From CAYNHF01 sp964397045 (lineage in GTDB: Bacteria > Actinomycetota > Acidimicrobiia > Spongiisociales > UBA5794), in contig CAYNHF010000011.1 in assembly GCA_964397045.1 (NCBI GenBank), positions 1 to 64,000 on the forward strand: DNA of 64,000 bases. The letters are read 5' to 3'. This document shows positions 42,578-52,417 of the stretch, one piece after another. How positions within the stretch are numbered: position 1 is the stretch's first letter; each line of letters opens with the position of its first letter. A model generated the notes under the pieces. It was given only the letters and a program-made list of their open reading frames with translations. It had not been told where the DNA came from and made no database searches. A program made the translations under genes and the position numbers.

Positions 42578-43537
42578 TCAGGAGGAGCCGGTGGCAGCGC
42601 TACGGAACCAGTCAATGGTTCGGGTGAGACCTTCCGTCAAGTCGACCTGTGGCTGCCACCCGAGCAACTCACGGGCTGCAGTGGTGTCCGGACACCTTCG
42701 TGCCGGATCGTCGACCGGCCGGGGCTGGAATTCGATGCGATTCGGGACGCCCACCACGGCCTGAATCGTCTCTGCCAGCTCGAGCATCGTGATCTCGTGC
42801 GAGTTCCCGATGTTGATCGGCCCGGGGACGTCGCTCATGATAAGGCGAAACAGGCCTTCGACGGTGTCCGAGACGTAGCACAGCGATCTGGTCTGCTGCC
42901 CGTCGCCGTGCACCGGGAGCGCTTTGCCCTCCAATGCGGCTCCGATGAACTCAGGAATGGCTCTCCCGTCGTCCATACGCATCCGGGTGCCGTACGTATT
43001 GAATATCCGGGCGATGCCGATGTTGGTGTCGCGGGCCCTGTGGTATGCCATGGTCAGGGCCTCGGCATAACGTTTCGCCTCGTCGTAGACCGATCGCGGA
43101 CCGATCGGATTCACGTTTCCCCAATAGGCTTCGGTCTGCGGGTGTTCCTCGGGGTCGCCGTAGACCTCGCTGGTAGAGGCAAGTAAGAACCTTGCTCCCT
43201 TGTCCTGCGCCAGGTCGAGGGCTCGTTCGGTTCCAACGGACCCTACCCGCAAGGTTGCGATCGGGAGGCGCAGATAGTCGGGTGGCGATGCAGGGGAAGC
43301 CAGGTGCGCCACGAACTCGACAGAACCTTCGATTTCGATTGGCTCGGTGATGTCGTGCTGCACGAAGCGGAATGCTGCGACGCCATCGAGGTGGGCCAGA
43401 TTGACGGCGCGACCGGTGACGAGATTGTCGACGGCGATCACCCGGCATCCCTCGGTCAGTAACCGATCGCACAAGTGCGAACCGACGAAACCGGCCGCGC
43501 CGAGCACGACCGCGGTCTGTCCCACCAATTGAGCCAT
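42578..43537 (-). CDS. UDP-glucuronate decarboxylase (UDP-xylose synthase-like)
   Basis: A 319-residue extended SDR. LGAAGFVGSHLCDRLL is the NAD site, HLASPASPPDYLRLPI is the block that distinguishes UDP-xylose synthases from 4-epimerases, and the Tyr-Lys pair is in VYDEAKRYAEAL. RIFNTYGTRMRMDDGR and HGDGQQTRSLCYV complete the pattern. The ATG at 43537 with AAGGTGGGG upstream gives a normal length. It is convergent with UDP-glucose dehydrogenase, so the two adjacent genes convert UDP-glucose to UDP-xylose. Confidence 0.88.
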   Translation of the reverse strand: MAQLVGQTAVVLGAAGFVGSHLCDRLLTEGCRVIAVDNLVTGRAVNLAHLDGVAAFRFVQHDITEPIEIEGSVEFVAHLASPASPPDYLRLPIATLRVGSVGTERALDLAQDKGARFLLASTSEVYGDPEEHPQTEAYWGNVNPIGPRSVYDEAKRYAEALTMAYHRARDTNIGIARIFNTYGTRMRMDDGRAIPEFIGAALEGKALPVHGDGQQTRSLCYVSDTVEGLFRLIMSDVPGPINIGNSHEITMLELAETIQAVVGVPNRIEFQPRPVDDPARRCPDTTAARELLGWQPQVDLTEGLTRTIDWFRSAATGSS

Positions 43538-43726
43538 GAGAAACCCCACCTTGCCAGGGTGCCGCGGCCGGCACCGTTGCCTGCGGACGCGGCTGCCCGT
43601 TTCGTCCGTACCACCACGTCCCGCGGGCAGGTTACACCAGGCCATTGCCGCGAAGGCGTTCGGTTACTCGCACGAATCCTGCCCTTGGTCCCTACGCCGG
43701 GGGCGGTCAGCCACTCACAATGAGGC

Positions 43727-46375
43727 GTGGTCGTCCCCGCCTCAGAAGCTGAACCGGCTCCGGCCTGGCATGCGCTCGATCCGGAGGGCGTCGTTGCGGC
43801 CTTCGACACCGACCTCGAAGGCGGTCTCACCTCCGAGGAAGCCGGAGTCCGGCTCGAATCGGTGGGTCCCAACGTGGTGAGCTCGGCGCCCCGATGGGTC
43901 CGCACCCGGCGCTTGCTCAATCAGTTCAACGACGTGCTGATTTGGCTCCTCATAGTGGCAGCCGTGGTCAGCGGCCTGCTGCTCGATGCCTGGGTGGATG
44001 CCGCAGCCATCGGGGCAATCGTGGTGTTGAACGCCGTACTCGGGTATGTGCAAGAAGCGCGGGCCGATAGCGCGTTGCGAGAGCTGGAGGAAATGTCGGC
44101 GCCGTGGGCAACGGTCATCAGGTCGGAGCTCGTTACCGAGGTACTGGCAAGAGATCTCGTACCTGGAGACCTCGTGGTGGTCGAGTCCGGGGACCAGATC
44201 CCGGCGGATGGGCGAGTGGTGGCCGCGGCGCGACTGCAGGTGTCCGAGAGCTCGCTCACCGGCGAGTCGTTGCCGGTGGAGAAGATGGTCGCGGCAGTCG
44301 GAGCGGAACACGGCGTGGTGGCGCGGCCTTCGATGGTGTTCGCCGGTACCGCGGTGACGGCAGGAAGGGGGCGGTCGATCGTTACGGCAACCGGCGTCAA
44401 TACCGAACTGGGCAAGATCGCAGCTCTGGTGGCCACCAAATCGCCGCCGACGCCGCTTCAGGTCGAACTGGCCCGCGTCGGTCGCCGACTCGCGGTGGTC
44501 GCGGTGGTCGCGGCGATTCTCATTTTCGGGGCAGGGTTGGCACGATCGTATCCCGTCGAGACGATGTTCCTTACGGCGGTAGCGCTGGCGGTGGCCGCGA
44601 TCCCGGAGGGTCTTCCTGCGGTTAATACCGTGACTCTGTCCGGCGGGGTCCAGCGAATGGCGCGCAAGAACGCGATTGTCAGGCGTCTGCCCGCGGTAGA
44701 GGCGCTCGGTGCGGTCAATGTGATCTGTACCGACAAGACCGGGACTCTCACGAGGAACAACCTGAGTGTCCATGAAGTGCTGGTGGCAGGCGGTGTTCGT
44801 GTGCCATCAGAACTCGGGGATTCGCAATCTCCGGCTGCTCTGCTGGGAGGGGTTGCCGCGCTGTGCAACGATGCTGAGCCCACGGAGGAGGGGTTCTCGG
44901 GGGATGCGACCGATGTTGCTTTGTTGCGTTGGCTCGAGGGCGCACAGGTGAACTTCGCGGAGCTGCGCCATGCTGCGCCACGGATCGACGAGGTCGGGTT
45001 CGATAGCAGACGCAAACGGATGACGACCCTCCACGAACGTGATGGCCGCTTCTGGCTGGCGTGCAAGGGAGCGCCCGAGGTGGTGGTGGCTGGCGCAGAC
45101 CGGATCGTCGGCGCGGACGGGCGGGCGGTGTCGATGAATACCGATCGGCGACTGGAGGTGCTGGAGCAGGCGGAAGCGCTGGCTGCCGGGGGATTACGAA
45201 CGCTGGCCTTCGCCGGTTGTTGGATGGACACGATGCCCGCTGACCTCGCCGATCACGAATCCGGGCTCGACTTCATCGGGATAGTCGGACTCTCCGATGA
45301 AGTGCGTCCCGAGGTCAGAGACGCCGTGCGCCAGGCGCGGCAGGCGGGTGTCGACACGGTGATGGTGACCGGAGACCACGTGGTCACCGCGGACGCGGTG
45401 GCGACTGAGGTCGGACTACGAAAAGGTCTGGTGATGCCCGGTCGCGAACTGCGGGCCATCCCCGAGGCCGATCTCGATGTACAGATTCGCGAGTACAAAG
45501 CGTTTGCCAGGGTCGATCCGCTGGACAAAGTCAAGATCGTGCGGTCGCACCAGCGTGACGGGTCGCTGGTGGCGATGACGGGCGACGGCGTCAACGACGC
45601 CCCGGCGTTGCGTGTCGCGGACATCGGGATCGCGATGGGAAGCGGAACCGACGTCGCACGCGAGGCTTCGGCGTTGGTGCTCGCGGACGACAACTACGCA
45701 ACGATCGTGGCCGCGATCGAAGAGGGCAGGCGGATCTTCGGGAATCTGCGCAACGTTGTTCACTACCTCCTGTCTGCCAACACCGCAGAGGTGCTGTTCA
45801 TGGTCGCCGGTTTCCTGGCGTTCGGATTCCTCGGGGAACCTCTGCTCGCGGTGCAGCTGCTGTGGATCAACCTGCTCTCAGACGCGCTGCCTGCGCTCGC
45901 GCTGGGAATGGACGAACCGACCCACGACGTGATGCAGGATCAGCCGGGAGAGGGGAGAGATATCCTCAGCAGGCAGAATCTCCTGCTGCTACTCGGGCAA
46001 GGCATCATTCTCGCCGTAGCAACGGGGGCGACCTTGTATGCGGGCTACGTCGTGTTAGACCTGGAGTACGAGGCAGCTCGCACTATGGCGTTCTCCACGC
46101 TGGTATTAGCCCAGCTCGTCCATGCCATCAACGTTAGGTCGGCGAACGCCAAGCTTTCCTGGCCGCGGCCGTTCCTCACCTGGAGCATTCTCTTTTCGGC
46201 GCTGCTCCAGGTCGCTGTGATCTACCTGCCGATGGGGCAGCGGGTGTTCGATATCATGCCGCTCGGGCCGGCGGAGTGGCTGTGGGTACTGGGGATCTCG
46301 ACGGCTGCCTTCGCAGGGAGCCGCGCGCTCTACGTCATCTTCTGGAAGCGGAAGGAGAGGGTCACTCTGGCTTGA
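43727..46375 (+). CDS. P-type Ca2+-transporting ATPase (P2A)
   Basis: An 882-residue membrane ATPase. The phosphorylation site is D336 in DKTGTLT, the actuator motif TGES is at residues 178-181, and GDGVNDAPAL lies in the hinge region. M4 has IPEGLPA, M5 has SANTAEV and M6 has NLLSDALPALALG, so the acidic and amide residues of the SERCA site II are kept. This points to a calcium (or manganese) pump rather than a heavy-metal pump. The GTG at 43727 lies next to GAGG with a short gap, so its start is less certain. It is convergent with the ROK kinase gene. Confidence 0.88.
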   Translation: MVVPASEAEPAPAWHALDPEGVVAAFDTDLEGGLTSEEAGVRLESVGPNVVSSAPRWVRTRRLLNQFNDVLIWLLIVAAVVSGLLLDAWVDAAAIGAIVVLNAVLGYVQEARADSALRELEEMSAPWATVIRSELVTEVLARDLVPGDLVVVESGDQIPADGRVVAAARLQVSESSLTGESLPVEKMVAAVGAEHGVVARPSMVFAGTAVTAGRGRSIVTATGVNTELGKIAALVATKSPPTPLQVELARVGRRLAVVAVVAAILIFGAGLARSYPVETMFLTAVALAVAAIPEGLPAVNTVTLSGGVQRMARKNAIVRRLPAVEALGAVNVICTDKTGTLTRNNLSVHEVLVAGGVRVPSELGDSQSPAALLGGVAALCNDAEPTEEGFSGDATDVALLRWLEGAQVNFAELRHAAPRIDEVGFDSRRKRMTTLHERDGRFWLACKGAPEVVVAGADRIVGADGRAVSMNTDRRLEVLEQAEALAAGGLRTLAFAGCWMDTMPADLADHESGLDFIGIVGLSDEVRPEVRDAVRQARQAGVDTVMVTGDHVVTADAVATEVGLRKGLVMPGRELRAIPEADLDVQIREYKAFARVDPLDKVKIVRSHQRDGSLVAMTGDGVNDAPALRVADIGIAMGSGTDVAREASALVLADDNYATIVAAIEEGRRIFGNLRNVVHYLLSANTAEVLFMVAGFLAFGFLGEPLLAVQLLWINLLSDALPALALGMDEPTHDVMQDQPGEGRDILSRQNLLLLLGQGIILAVATGATLYAGYVVLDLEYEAARTMAFSTLVLAQLVHAINVRSANAKLSWPRPFLTWSILFSALLQVAVIYLPMGQRVFDIMPLGPAEWLWVLGISTAAFAGSRALYVIFWKRKERVTLA

Positions 46376-46381
46376 AGCCGT

Positions 46382-47287
46382 TCACCTGTCGTCCGCCGCC
46401 CGTTCCGCCAACACCAACCCGCCGAGCGCACCTGAGCGCGTGCCGAGGCGGGGACGGACCACGAAGTCGGCGGCGCGGTGTTCCGGCAGATCCGGGTAGC
46501 CGCCGAGCGACTGCAGCAAGCTCGCCCGAAGTCGGGGCATGAGGCCCGGCAGCTCTGAAACACCACCTCCGATGATGATGCGGTCGGGCGCGACCGTGTA
46601 GATGAGACTACGGAGCCCGTCTGCGACGTATGCAGCAACGAGTTCGGCAGCTTGCGCCCGCTCCAGCTCGTTCAATTCGGTGGCGGGCTTGCCGAATCGT
46701 GCGGCAAGAGCGGACCCGGCTGCCATACCCTCGAGGCAGTCTCCGTGGTAGGGGCAGGAGCCGCTGAAGGAGTCGTCCGGCACCCGACCGACGGCGACAT
46801 GCCCCGCCTCGGGATGCACCAGACCATGCACGACCCTGCCCGAGACGACGATGCCCACCCCGACGCCTGTGCCGATGGTCATGTAGGCGTAGCTGTCTGC
46901 GTTGTGGGCCGCTCCCCACCGCCCCTCAGCGAGGGCGGCTCCGTTGACGTCGGTATCGAAGCCCACGGGAATTCCCAATTCAGTTCCTACATACCCGGCG
47001 ATGTCCGTTCCGGACCAGCCCGGTTTCGGCGTCCTCGTGATGTGGCCGTATTCCGGATGATTGCGGCGAAGTTCGACGGGCCCGAACGAGGCGATTCCGA
47101 CGGCTGCCGGGAGCGCGGCAAGGAGCCGCGCCTGGTCGCGGAAGAAGGCGACCGCAGCCGCCAGGGTGGTGGTCGGGTCGGTGGTGGGGAAGGTAGCGGA
47201 GGCCGCAATGTCGTCCGGGCCGCGTCCGATCAGGCATACGAATTTGGTGCCACCCGCTTCGATCGCTCCGTATCGAGGATCACTCAT
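46382..47287 (-). CDS. ROK-family sugar kinase (fructokinase-like)
   Basis: A 301-residue cytosolic kinase. The N-terminus GAIEAGGTKFVCLIG is the phosphate-binding loop, and MTIGTGVGVGIVVSG with DVNGAALAEGRWG carry the ROK motifs. The zinc site reads EAGHVAVGR and GSCPYHGDCLEGMAAG with three Cys and His residues, a pattern that favours fructokinases/Mak. IIIGGGVSE is the C-terminal adenosine-binding block. ATG 47287 gives the normal length. It diverges from the CapA-family gene. Confidence 0.85.
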   Translation of the reverse strand: MSDPRYGAIEAGGTKFVCLIGRGPDDIAASATFPTTDPTTTLAAAVAFFRDQARLLAALPAAVGIASFGPVELRRNHPEYGHITRTPKPGWSGTDIAGYVGTELGIPVGFDTDVNGAALAEGRWGAAHNADSYAYMTIGTGVGVGIVVSGRVVHGLVHPEAGHVAVGRVPDDSFSGSCPYHGDCLEGMAAGSALAARFGKPATELNELERAQAAELVAAYVADGLRSLIYTVAPDRIIIGGGVSELPGLMPRLRASLLQSLGGYPDLPEHRAADFVVRPRLGTRSGALGGLVLAERAADDR

Positions 47288-47397
47288 TGGTGCCCACTGT
47301 ACGCCGGTGGGTCGGGAGGGCGGGCGGGGCGGCCGGCACAACCACAAGAGTTGTCGGGTCCACCGGTCGGGGGCATTCGGGGCTTAGCATCCCGCCG

Positions 47398-48621
47398 ATG
47401 CGGGAAGACGTGACCCAACGAGGAGCCATCCGGACCGGGCTCGCTTGTCTGGCTATGGCGGTCATCCTGGTGGGTGTTGCGTCAATGCCGGCGACCGCAG
47501 CGACCGACGCAGCCGGCTCGGTATCGGAGACGGAATCGGCGGGAGAAGCCGACGCCATCACCTTGCTGGTGACCGGGGAGATGCTCATTCATCCCAGGGT
47601 CTCGCGCAAAGCCGCTGAATACGGGAGAGCCGCAGGGAAGGACTACGACTTCTCGCCCATGTTCGACGCAGTCCGTCCGCTCGTCGCGGCGGCTGACCTT
47701 GCACTATGCCACCTCGAGGTGCAGCTCGGGGTACCGGACGTCGAGATTGCGCCGTTTCCCCGGCTCGCTGCACCCGCGGAGTTCGCAGACGCGCTCGCCG
47801 GAGCCGGCTTCGATGGCTGCTCCACCGCCTCGAACCATGCCAACGACCAAGGTGATGCCGGGGTGTGGTCGACGATTGCTGCCCTGGACTCGGCCGGGGT
47901 GGCTCACACCGGAACTGCTACGAGCCCACAACAGGCGGGCGGAGTGTTGTACGAGGTGAGGGGCGTGACCGTGGGTCAGTTGTCGTACACGTACGCGATC
48001 CAGGCCAGGCGGCGAGCCCATCCCTGGTCGATCAACAAGATCGACCCTGCTCAGATCCTCTCAGACGCCGTGGCACTCAAGGCCAGGGGGGCGGAATTCG
48101 TAGCCGTGTCGCTTCACTGGGGTCAGGAGTTTCGCCACCAACCGACGCGGAGCCAGCGCGCCATCGCGGAGGAACTGACGGCGTCAGACGCGATCGACCT
48201 CATCGTGGGCCATCATGCTCATGTCCTGCAGCCCGTCGAGTACATCAACGGCAAACCGGTGCTGTTCGGCCTCGGCAACTTCCTCTCCAACCAGGCCCCA
48301 GACTGCTGCGGCGTCGACTCCGGAGACGGGGCCGCAGTGTTGCTGCGGTTGGAGCGGGTGGACGCCGCCTGGCGGGTGCCCGCCATCGACTTCGTGCCTA
48401 CCTGGGTGCATCGCAGGGCGGGCGGCTACGTGGTGAGACCAACCGCCGCGTACCGGGAAGGTGAGCGTGCCTGGCGGTATCTTCGAGCTTCGCTCGCACG
48501 AACCAGGGAAGAGCTGACCTTCGACGGTGAGCCGAAAAGCGGGTTGACGGTCGCCGATGGCATTGCCTGGCTGCGCGGCGCCTCAGATGAGTGGATCCAA
48601 TCGATTCCAGCGCCCGACTGA
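47398..48621 (+). CDS. CapA-family poly-gamma-glutamate-synthesis-like phosphoesterase
   Basis: A 407-residue exported protein. Residues 1-37 form a signal peptide (TGLACLAMAVILVGVASM then A-rich cleavage region). The metallophosphoesterase core is seen as LVTGEMLIHPRV, DLALCHLEVQLG, ASNHANDQGDAG, VSLHWGQEFRH and GHHAHVLQPVEY, followed by LFGLGNFLSNQ. CapA proteins act at the cell surface in polymer export, but no other poly-glutamate gene is nearby. The start at ATG 47398 lacks a strong ribosome site. It is convergent with the acyltransferase gene. Confidence 0.82.
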   Translation: MREDVTQRGAIRTGLACLAMAVILVGVASMPATAATDAAGSVSETESAGEADAITLLVTGEMLIHPRVSRKAAEYGRAAGKDYDFSPMFDAVRPLVAAADLALCHLEVQLGVPDVEIAPFPRLAAPAEFADALAGAGFDGCSTASNHANDQGDAGVWSTIAALDSAGVAHTGTATSPQQAGGVLYEVRGVTVGQLSYTYAIQARRRAHPWSINKIDPAQILSDAVALKARGAEFVAVSLHWGQEFRHQPTRSQRAIAEELTASDAIDLIVGHHAHVLQPVEYINGKPVLFGLGNFLSNQAPDCCGVDSGDGAAVLLRLERVDAAWRVPAIDFVPTWVHRRAGGYVVRPTAAYREGERAWRYLRASLARTREELTFDGEPKSGLTVADGIAWLRGASDEWIQSIPAPD

Positions 48622-48658
48622 GGGCGAGGCCGCGACCAACCACTGCCGCGCGGCCGGT

Positions 48659-50041
48659 TCAATCGGCAGCTTCCGGCCCGGAAGACCCGGCTTCGTTACC
48701 GACGGCTGCGGTCACCGCGTCCACCACCGCTTCACGCTCCGCGGCAAGCTTGTCACCGACCCGGGTCAGCCTGCGATTGCCGCGCCAACTCCGCCATGCC
48801 CGCCACAACAACACGATGCGTTCCGAGAGCAGTATTGCCGCCGCCAGGTAGAGCGGGATCAACACGATCGCGATGATGGTCACGAAGAGGCCGGCGTCTC
48901 GCGACGCGAGCTGCCAGGCTTCGATCCCCCACGCGAGGGGGAACAGCACCAGCGCCGCCATGGGTTTCATGGTCGCCTTCACCGCTGGTGACACCCTGAG
49001 GAGTCCAATCGCCCACACGACGAGCAGCGGGATGAAGTTGATCACAACGCCGACGACCGCAAACGGAAGCAGCACCAACCCCAGGGCGAGGTTCCACAGG
49101 GCGTACCAGAGGAACCCGAAGAACGTCGTGTGGTCGTAGGCCTCCGCATCGTTGAGGCCAACCGCGTCTAGATCCTGATCGTAGGTGGTGATGGCCTCGG
49201 TCACTGAGCCCTTCACATCGGCGGGGGCACGACCGAGCGCCCCGGCAAGCCGGTCCCGCGCCGATGCCGGCACCTCGTCCCCGGGATTGGACTGCCGGGA
49301 GCGCAGGGTGACCTCGGCGGCGCTGGTCATGGTCTTGGCCTCGTCCCAATCCGCGAAGTCCGGCGCGACGCGACGGAGCCGGTCCTCAATCTCATCGGTC
49401 AGCGCCTGCACCAGAGTGCGATTCTCCGGAGATTCGTCTTCGCCGGCACCGTCGTACTGATCGAGACCGGCATCGAGATCCAGCGGAGCGCCGATGTTGA
49501 TGAACACGCGGCTTCGCAGCGCTGCCTTGTCCTCGTAGTGGATGCCGGCAGGAACGATCCGAATCCCGGTGACGCCGCTGGCACGAGCACCCAATGCGAT
49601 GCGGGCCGCCCCGGTCTTGATGTGGGCGATCGATGGGTCGTCGACGGTGACGCCTTCGGGGAAGATCAGCAGGAGCGAGTCCTCCTCGAGCGCGGTGTAA
49701 CAAGAGGCAAACATCTGGTCGTTGCTGGTCAGCCCTTTGTGCTCTTCTGGTTTGTGCACCGGGATTGCCCTTAGCCACCGCATCACCGACCCGGCGATCG
49801 GGATCTTCCAGATCTTGTCGCGAGCCACGATCCGCGGCGTGCGCGGCACGACGCTGACCAGCAAAAAGGGGTCGGCGAATCCTCCGAAGTGGTTCGACAC
49901 CGCGAGCACGGGCCCGCCACCCGGGGTGTCTGCTGAGGCGTGCACCTCGACGGAGCGATATAGGCCACGTACTGCAAGCGACGCAAACCGCTGGATGCGG
50001 CGCTCCTTCTTGGTGGCGACGGGTACGGTCTGCTCAGCCAC
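48659..50041 (-). CDS. 1-acyl-glycerol-phosphate acyltransferase-like membrane protein
   Basis: A 460-residue protein with a PlsC-type domain: VSNHFGGFADPFLL contains the catalytic HxxxxD motif (with G-F-G-G between), and FPEGVTVDDP is the second substrate-binding block. A helical region of unknown function follows, then three to four spans in the C-terminal third. The GTG at 50041 lies just inside the end of the acyl-CoA synthetase gene, overlapping by 8 nt. Activation of a fatty acid by that enzyme and its transfer by this one make a sensible pair. Confidence 0.78.
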   Translation of the reverse strand: MAEQTVPVATKKERRIQRFASLAVRGLYRSVEVHASADTPGGGPVLAVSNHFGGFADPFLLVSVVPRTPRIVARDKIWKIPIAGSVMRWLRAIPVHKPEEHKGLTSNDQMFASCYTALEEDSLLLIFPEGVTVDDPSIAHIKTGAARIALGARASGVTGIRIVPAGIHYEDKAALRSRVFINIGAPLDLDAGLDQYDGAGEDESPENRTLVQALTDEIEDRLRRVAPDFADWDEAKTMTSAAEVTLRSRQSNPGDEVPASARDRLAGALGRAPADVKGSVTEAITTYDQDLDAVGLNDAEAYDHTTFFGFLWYALWNLALGLVLLPFAVVGVVINFIPLLVVWAIGLLRVSPAVKATMKPMAALVLFPLAWGIEAWQLASRDAGLFVTIIAIVLIPLYLAAAILLSERIVLLWRAWRSWRGNRRLTRVGDKLAAEREAVVDAVTAAVGNEAGSSGPEAAD

Positions 50042-51830
50042 GGGACGTATGGGCGTACAAGTCCTCGATCTCCTGATCAAACGCGGCCAGGACCGCCCGA
50101 CGCTTCACCTTGAGACTGGGGGTGAGGAAACCCGACTCTGGGGTCCATTCGTCCGCACCGAGCACAAAGCCGCGAACTCGCTCGTAGCCTTTGATGGGGT
50201 CGGAGTACCGCTGGAGTTCCGCTTTGTAGAGCTTCTGTACGTCTTCGTTCTTCAGCAGGTTCGAGAAATCAGAAGTATCGATTCCCTGCTCCTCGGCCCA
50301 ACTGGTGATCGCAAGCCGGTCGGGAACGATGATGGCGATGTTGTACGGCCGCTGTTCCCCGTACACCATGATGCTCTCGACGTAGCCCGATAGCGAGAGC
50401 TGCTCCTCGATGGGGGTGGGAACGACGTACTTGCCGTTCTCCAGCTTGTAGTGCTCCTTGATGCGACCACGAATGAAGAGGAACCCGTCCTCGTCCACCG
50501 CCCCGAGATCGCCGGTCCGAAAACCCCCGTCATCCGTGAAGACGGCGGCATCCTGATCCGGGAGGTTGTAGTACCCCTGCATGACATTGGGACCATGGAC
50601 GATGATCTCGCCGATGCCTTCCTCACCGCTGGCTGCGGTGTCCAAGTCCACCCGAACGAGAGGGATGGGTCTTCCGACCGAGCCAACTCGCCGCGCTTTC
50701 TGGTTGTTGGCTGTGACGATGGGAGAGGTCTCAGTGAGGCCATACCCTTCGTACACGATGATGCCCAGCGCCGAGATGAAATCGGCAACTTCTGTAGAAA
50801 TCGCTGCACCACCTGAGAAGGCAAACTTCAGCCTGCCGCCGAAGGCATCACGTACCTTTGCGAAAACGAGGCCGTCGTAGATGGAGTGCTGCATCTCGAT
50901 CCAACGCGTCGTCGAGCCGGTCTTGCGGCGCTCCATACGTTTGCGCTCGCTCGCCATGGCCTTTTCGAACACCGCTTTCTGAGCGCCGCCTGCCGCGCCC
51001 ATCCGCTTGATGAGACCGTCGTAGATCCGGTTGAACACGGTGGGCACCGCGACCAGGAGCGTCGGTTGGATTTCGGGGAGATCTCCCACCAGGCGTTTTG
51101 CATTCGTCAATCCGGTCGAGCAGCCCATCGACACCAGCACGTGCAATTCGACGGTCTGGCCGAACGAGTGGGCCCAGGGGAGGAACGATGCAGAACGATC
51201 CTCCTCCTCGAGTGGGAACACTTCGTGGATGGCATTGACGTTGCTGATGAAGTTGCCGTGGGACAGCAGAACTCCCTTCGGAGATCCGGTCGTTCCAGAG
51301 GTGTAGACGAAGCCGGCGATGTCGTTCGCAGCGGGGAAGACGGGGTCTACGGGCTCCGCTCTTCCTCGCTCGAGCAGTTCTCCGAAGGTGATGCCATCAC
51401 CCCCGGCCACATGACCCATGACGATCACCTGCTCCAGACCATCCAAATCGGCTGCGAAGTCGTCGATTTTGGTGCGGATGTCGTCGTTGGCGACGATCAG
51501 AATCTTGGCCCCGCTGTCCCGCAGGATGTAATGCCACTCTTCGGGATGCTGGGCCTCGTACATCGGTACGTAGGCAGCAGCCAGCGAGTATGTCGCGTAT
51601 GCACCGACTGCCCACTCCACGCGATTGTCCGAAATCACCGCCACCCGGTCGCCGCGCTCGACACCGAGCGAGGCCAACCCAGCTCGGGCCGCGGCCACGT
51701 CTCGACCGAACTCGGCATACGTGAGCCAGCTCCAGGTACCTTCTTCCTTGGTGCCGAAGAGCGTGTTGTCTGAGAATCGCTCGACGCTGTCGGCGAGCAT
51801 TTCGACGAGGTTGGTGTGGGGTGTGTTCAT
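50034..51830 (-). CDS. Long-chain fatty-acid-CoA ligase (FadD15-like)
   Basis: A 598-residue AMP-forming enzyme. The AMP-binding motif is FVYTSGTTGSPKGVLLSHGN, the second motif GYGLTETSPIV, the third FRTGDLGAVDEDG and the linker block FIRGRIKEHYKLENGKYV. This architecture, with the C-terminal GRIKE block, is typical of the FACL15/long-chain group. The ATG at 51830 has GGAG at 7 nt; an ATG six bases upstream is too close. It is the first gene of a two-gene unit with the acyltransferase. Confidence 0.9.
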   Translation of the reverse strand: MNTPHTNLVEMLADSVERFSDNTLFGTKEEGTWSWLTYAEFGRDVAAARAGLASLGVERGDRVAVISDNRVEWAVGAYATYSLAAAYVPMYEAQHPEEWHYILRDSGAKILIVANDDIRTKIDDFAADLDGLEQVIVMGHVAGGDGITFGELLERGRAEPVDPVFPAANDIAGFVYTSGTTGSPKGVLLSHGNFISNVNAIHEVFPLEEEDRSASFLPWAHSFGQTVELHVLVSMGCSTGLTNAKRLVGDLPEIQPTLLVAVPTVFNRIYDGLIKRMGAAGGAQKAVFEKAMASERKRMERRKTGSTTRWIEMQHSIYDGLVFAKVRDAFGGRLKFAFSGGAAISTEVADFISALGIIVYEGYGLTETSPIVTANNQKARRVGSVGRPIPLVRVDLDTAASGEEGIGEIIVHGPNVMQGYYNLPDQDAAVFTDDGGFRTGDLGAVDEDGFLFIRGRIKEHYKLENGKYVVPTPIEEQLSLSGYVESIMVYGEQRPYNIAIIVPDRLAITSWAEEQGIDTSDFSNLLKNEDVQKLYKAELQRYSDPIKGYERVRGFVLGADEWTPESGFLTPSLKVKRRAVLAAFDQEIEDLYAHTSRG

Positions 51831-52021
51831 GGGCATCTCCAGGGGCGATCGATGGGGCCAGTGTATCCGCAGTCGGAACCCCTCGCCCAAACCTTCTGAC
51901 CAGGGGTTTCGCCGGGATCCCGACTGCCGCTGAGGGTGCCTCGCCGATACGACTACTGGTGCCGCCCTGAGGGCGGTCGCTAGGGTCGAGCTGTCCAGCC
52001 GGCTCGGAGAGGAATCACCTG

Positions 52022-52309
52022 ATGTGCTGCATGTTGACCTCGCTGTTCTTCCTCGGTCCTCGCGTTGCCATCCTGGTGTGGTGGTTGATCGACTCGGCGC
52101 GGTGGGAGGCGGCATTCGACAACTTCTGGCTCGCCTTCATCGGGTTCTTACTGGCACCGTGGACCACGTTGATGTACGTGATTGTGTTCCGCGGCGGTGT
52201 CACCGGCTTCGACTGGGTCTGGATGGCCCTGGCCCTCATCATCGACATCAGCTCGTATACCGGCGGGGCGTACGGCAACCGGGAGCGTTGGGGCTACGCC
52301 GGCGCCTAA
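52022..52309 (+). CDS. Small conserved-looking membrane protein
   Basis: A 95-residue protein with three hydrophobic spans (VAILVWWLI, FWLAFIGFLLAPWTTLMYVIVF and WVWMALALIIDISSYTGG) and a short polar tail. GAGAGGA stands 9 nt before the ATG at 52022. The order Trp-rich span, Pro-Trp turn and second span recalls small actinobacterial integral proteins, but I cannot name a function. It lies between a divergent lipid-metabolism operon and the parA-like gene. Confidence 0.65.
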   Translation: MCCMLTSLFFLGPRVAILVWWLIDSARWEAAFDNFWLAFIGFLLAPWTTLMYVIVFRGGVTGFDWVWMALALIIDISSYTGGAYGNRERWGYAGA

Positions 52310-52417
52310 GCACCGTTGCCTCATTTGCTTCACCCGGCTGGAGTCGCAACCCGACTCATCGACCCGGAATCGAGCGCGCCAGCCCCGCCGCGCTTCCGAC
52401 CACGTAGGATGGCCGGG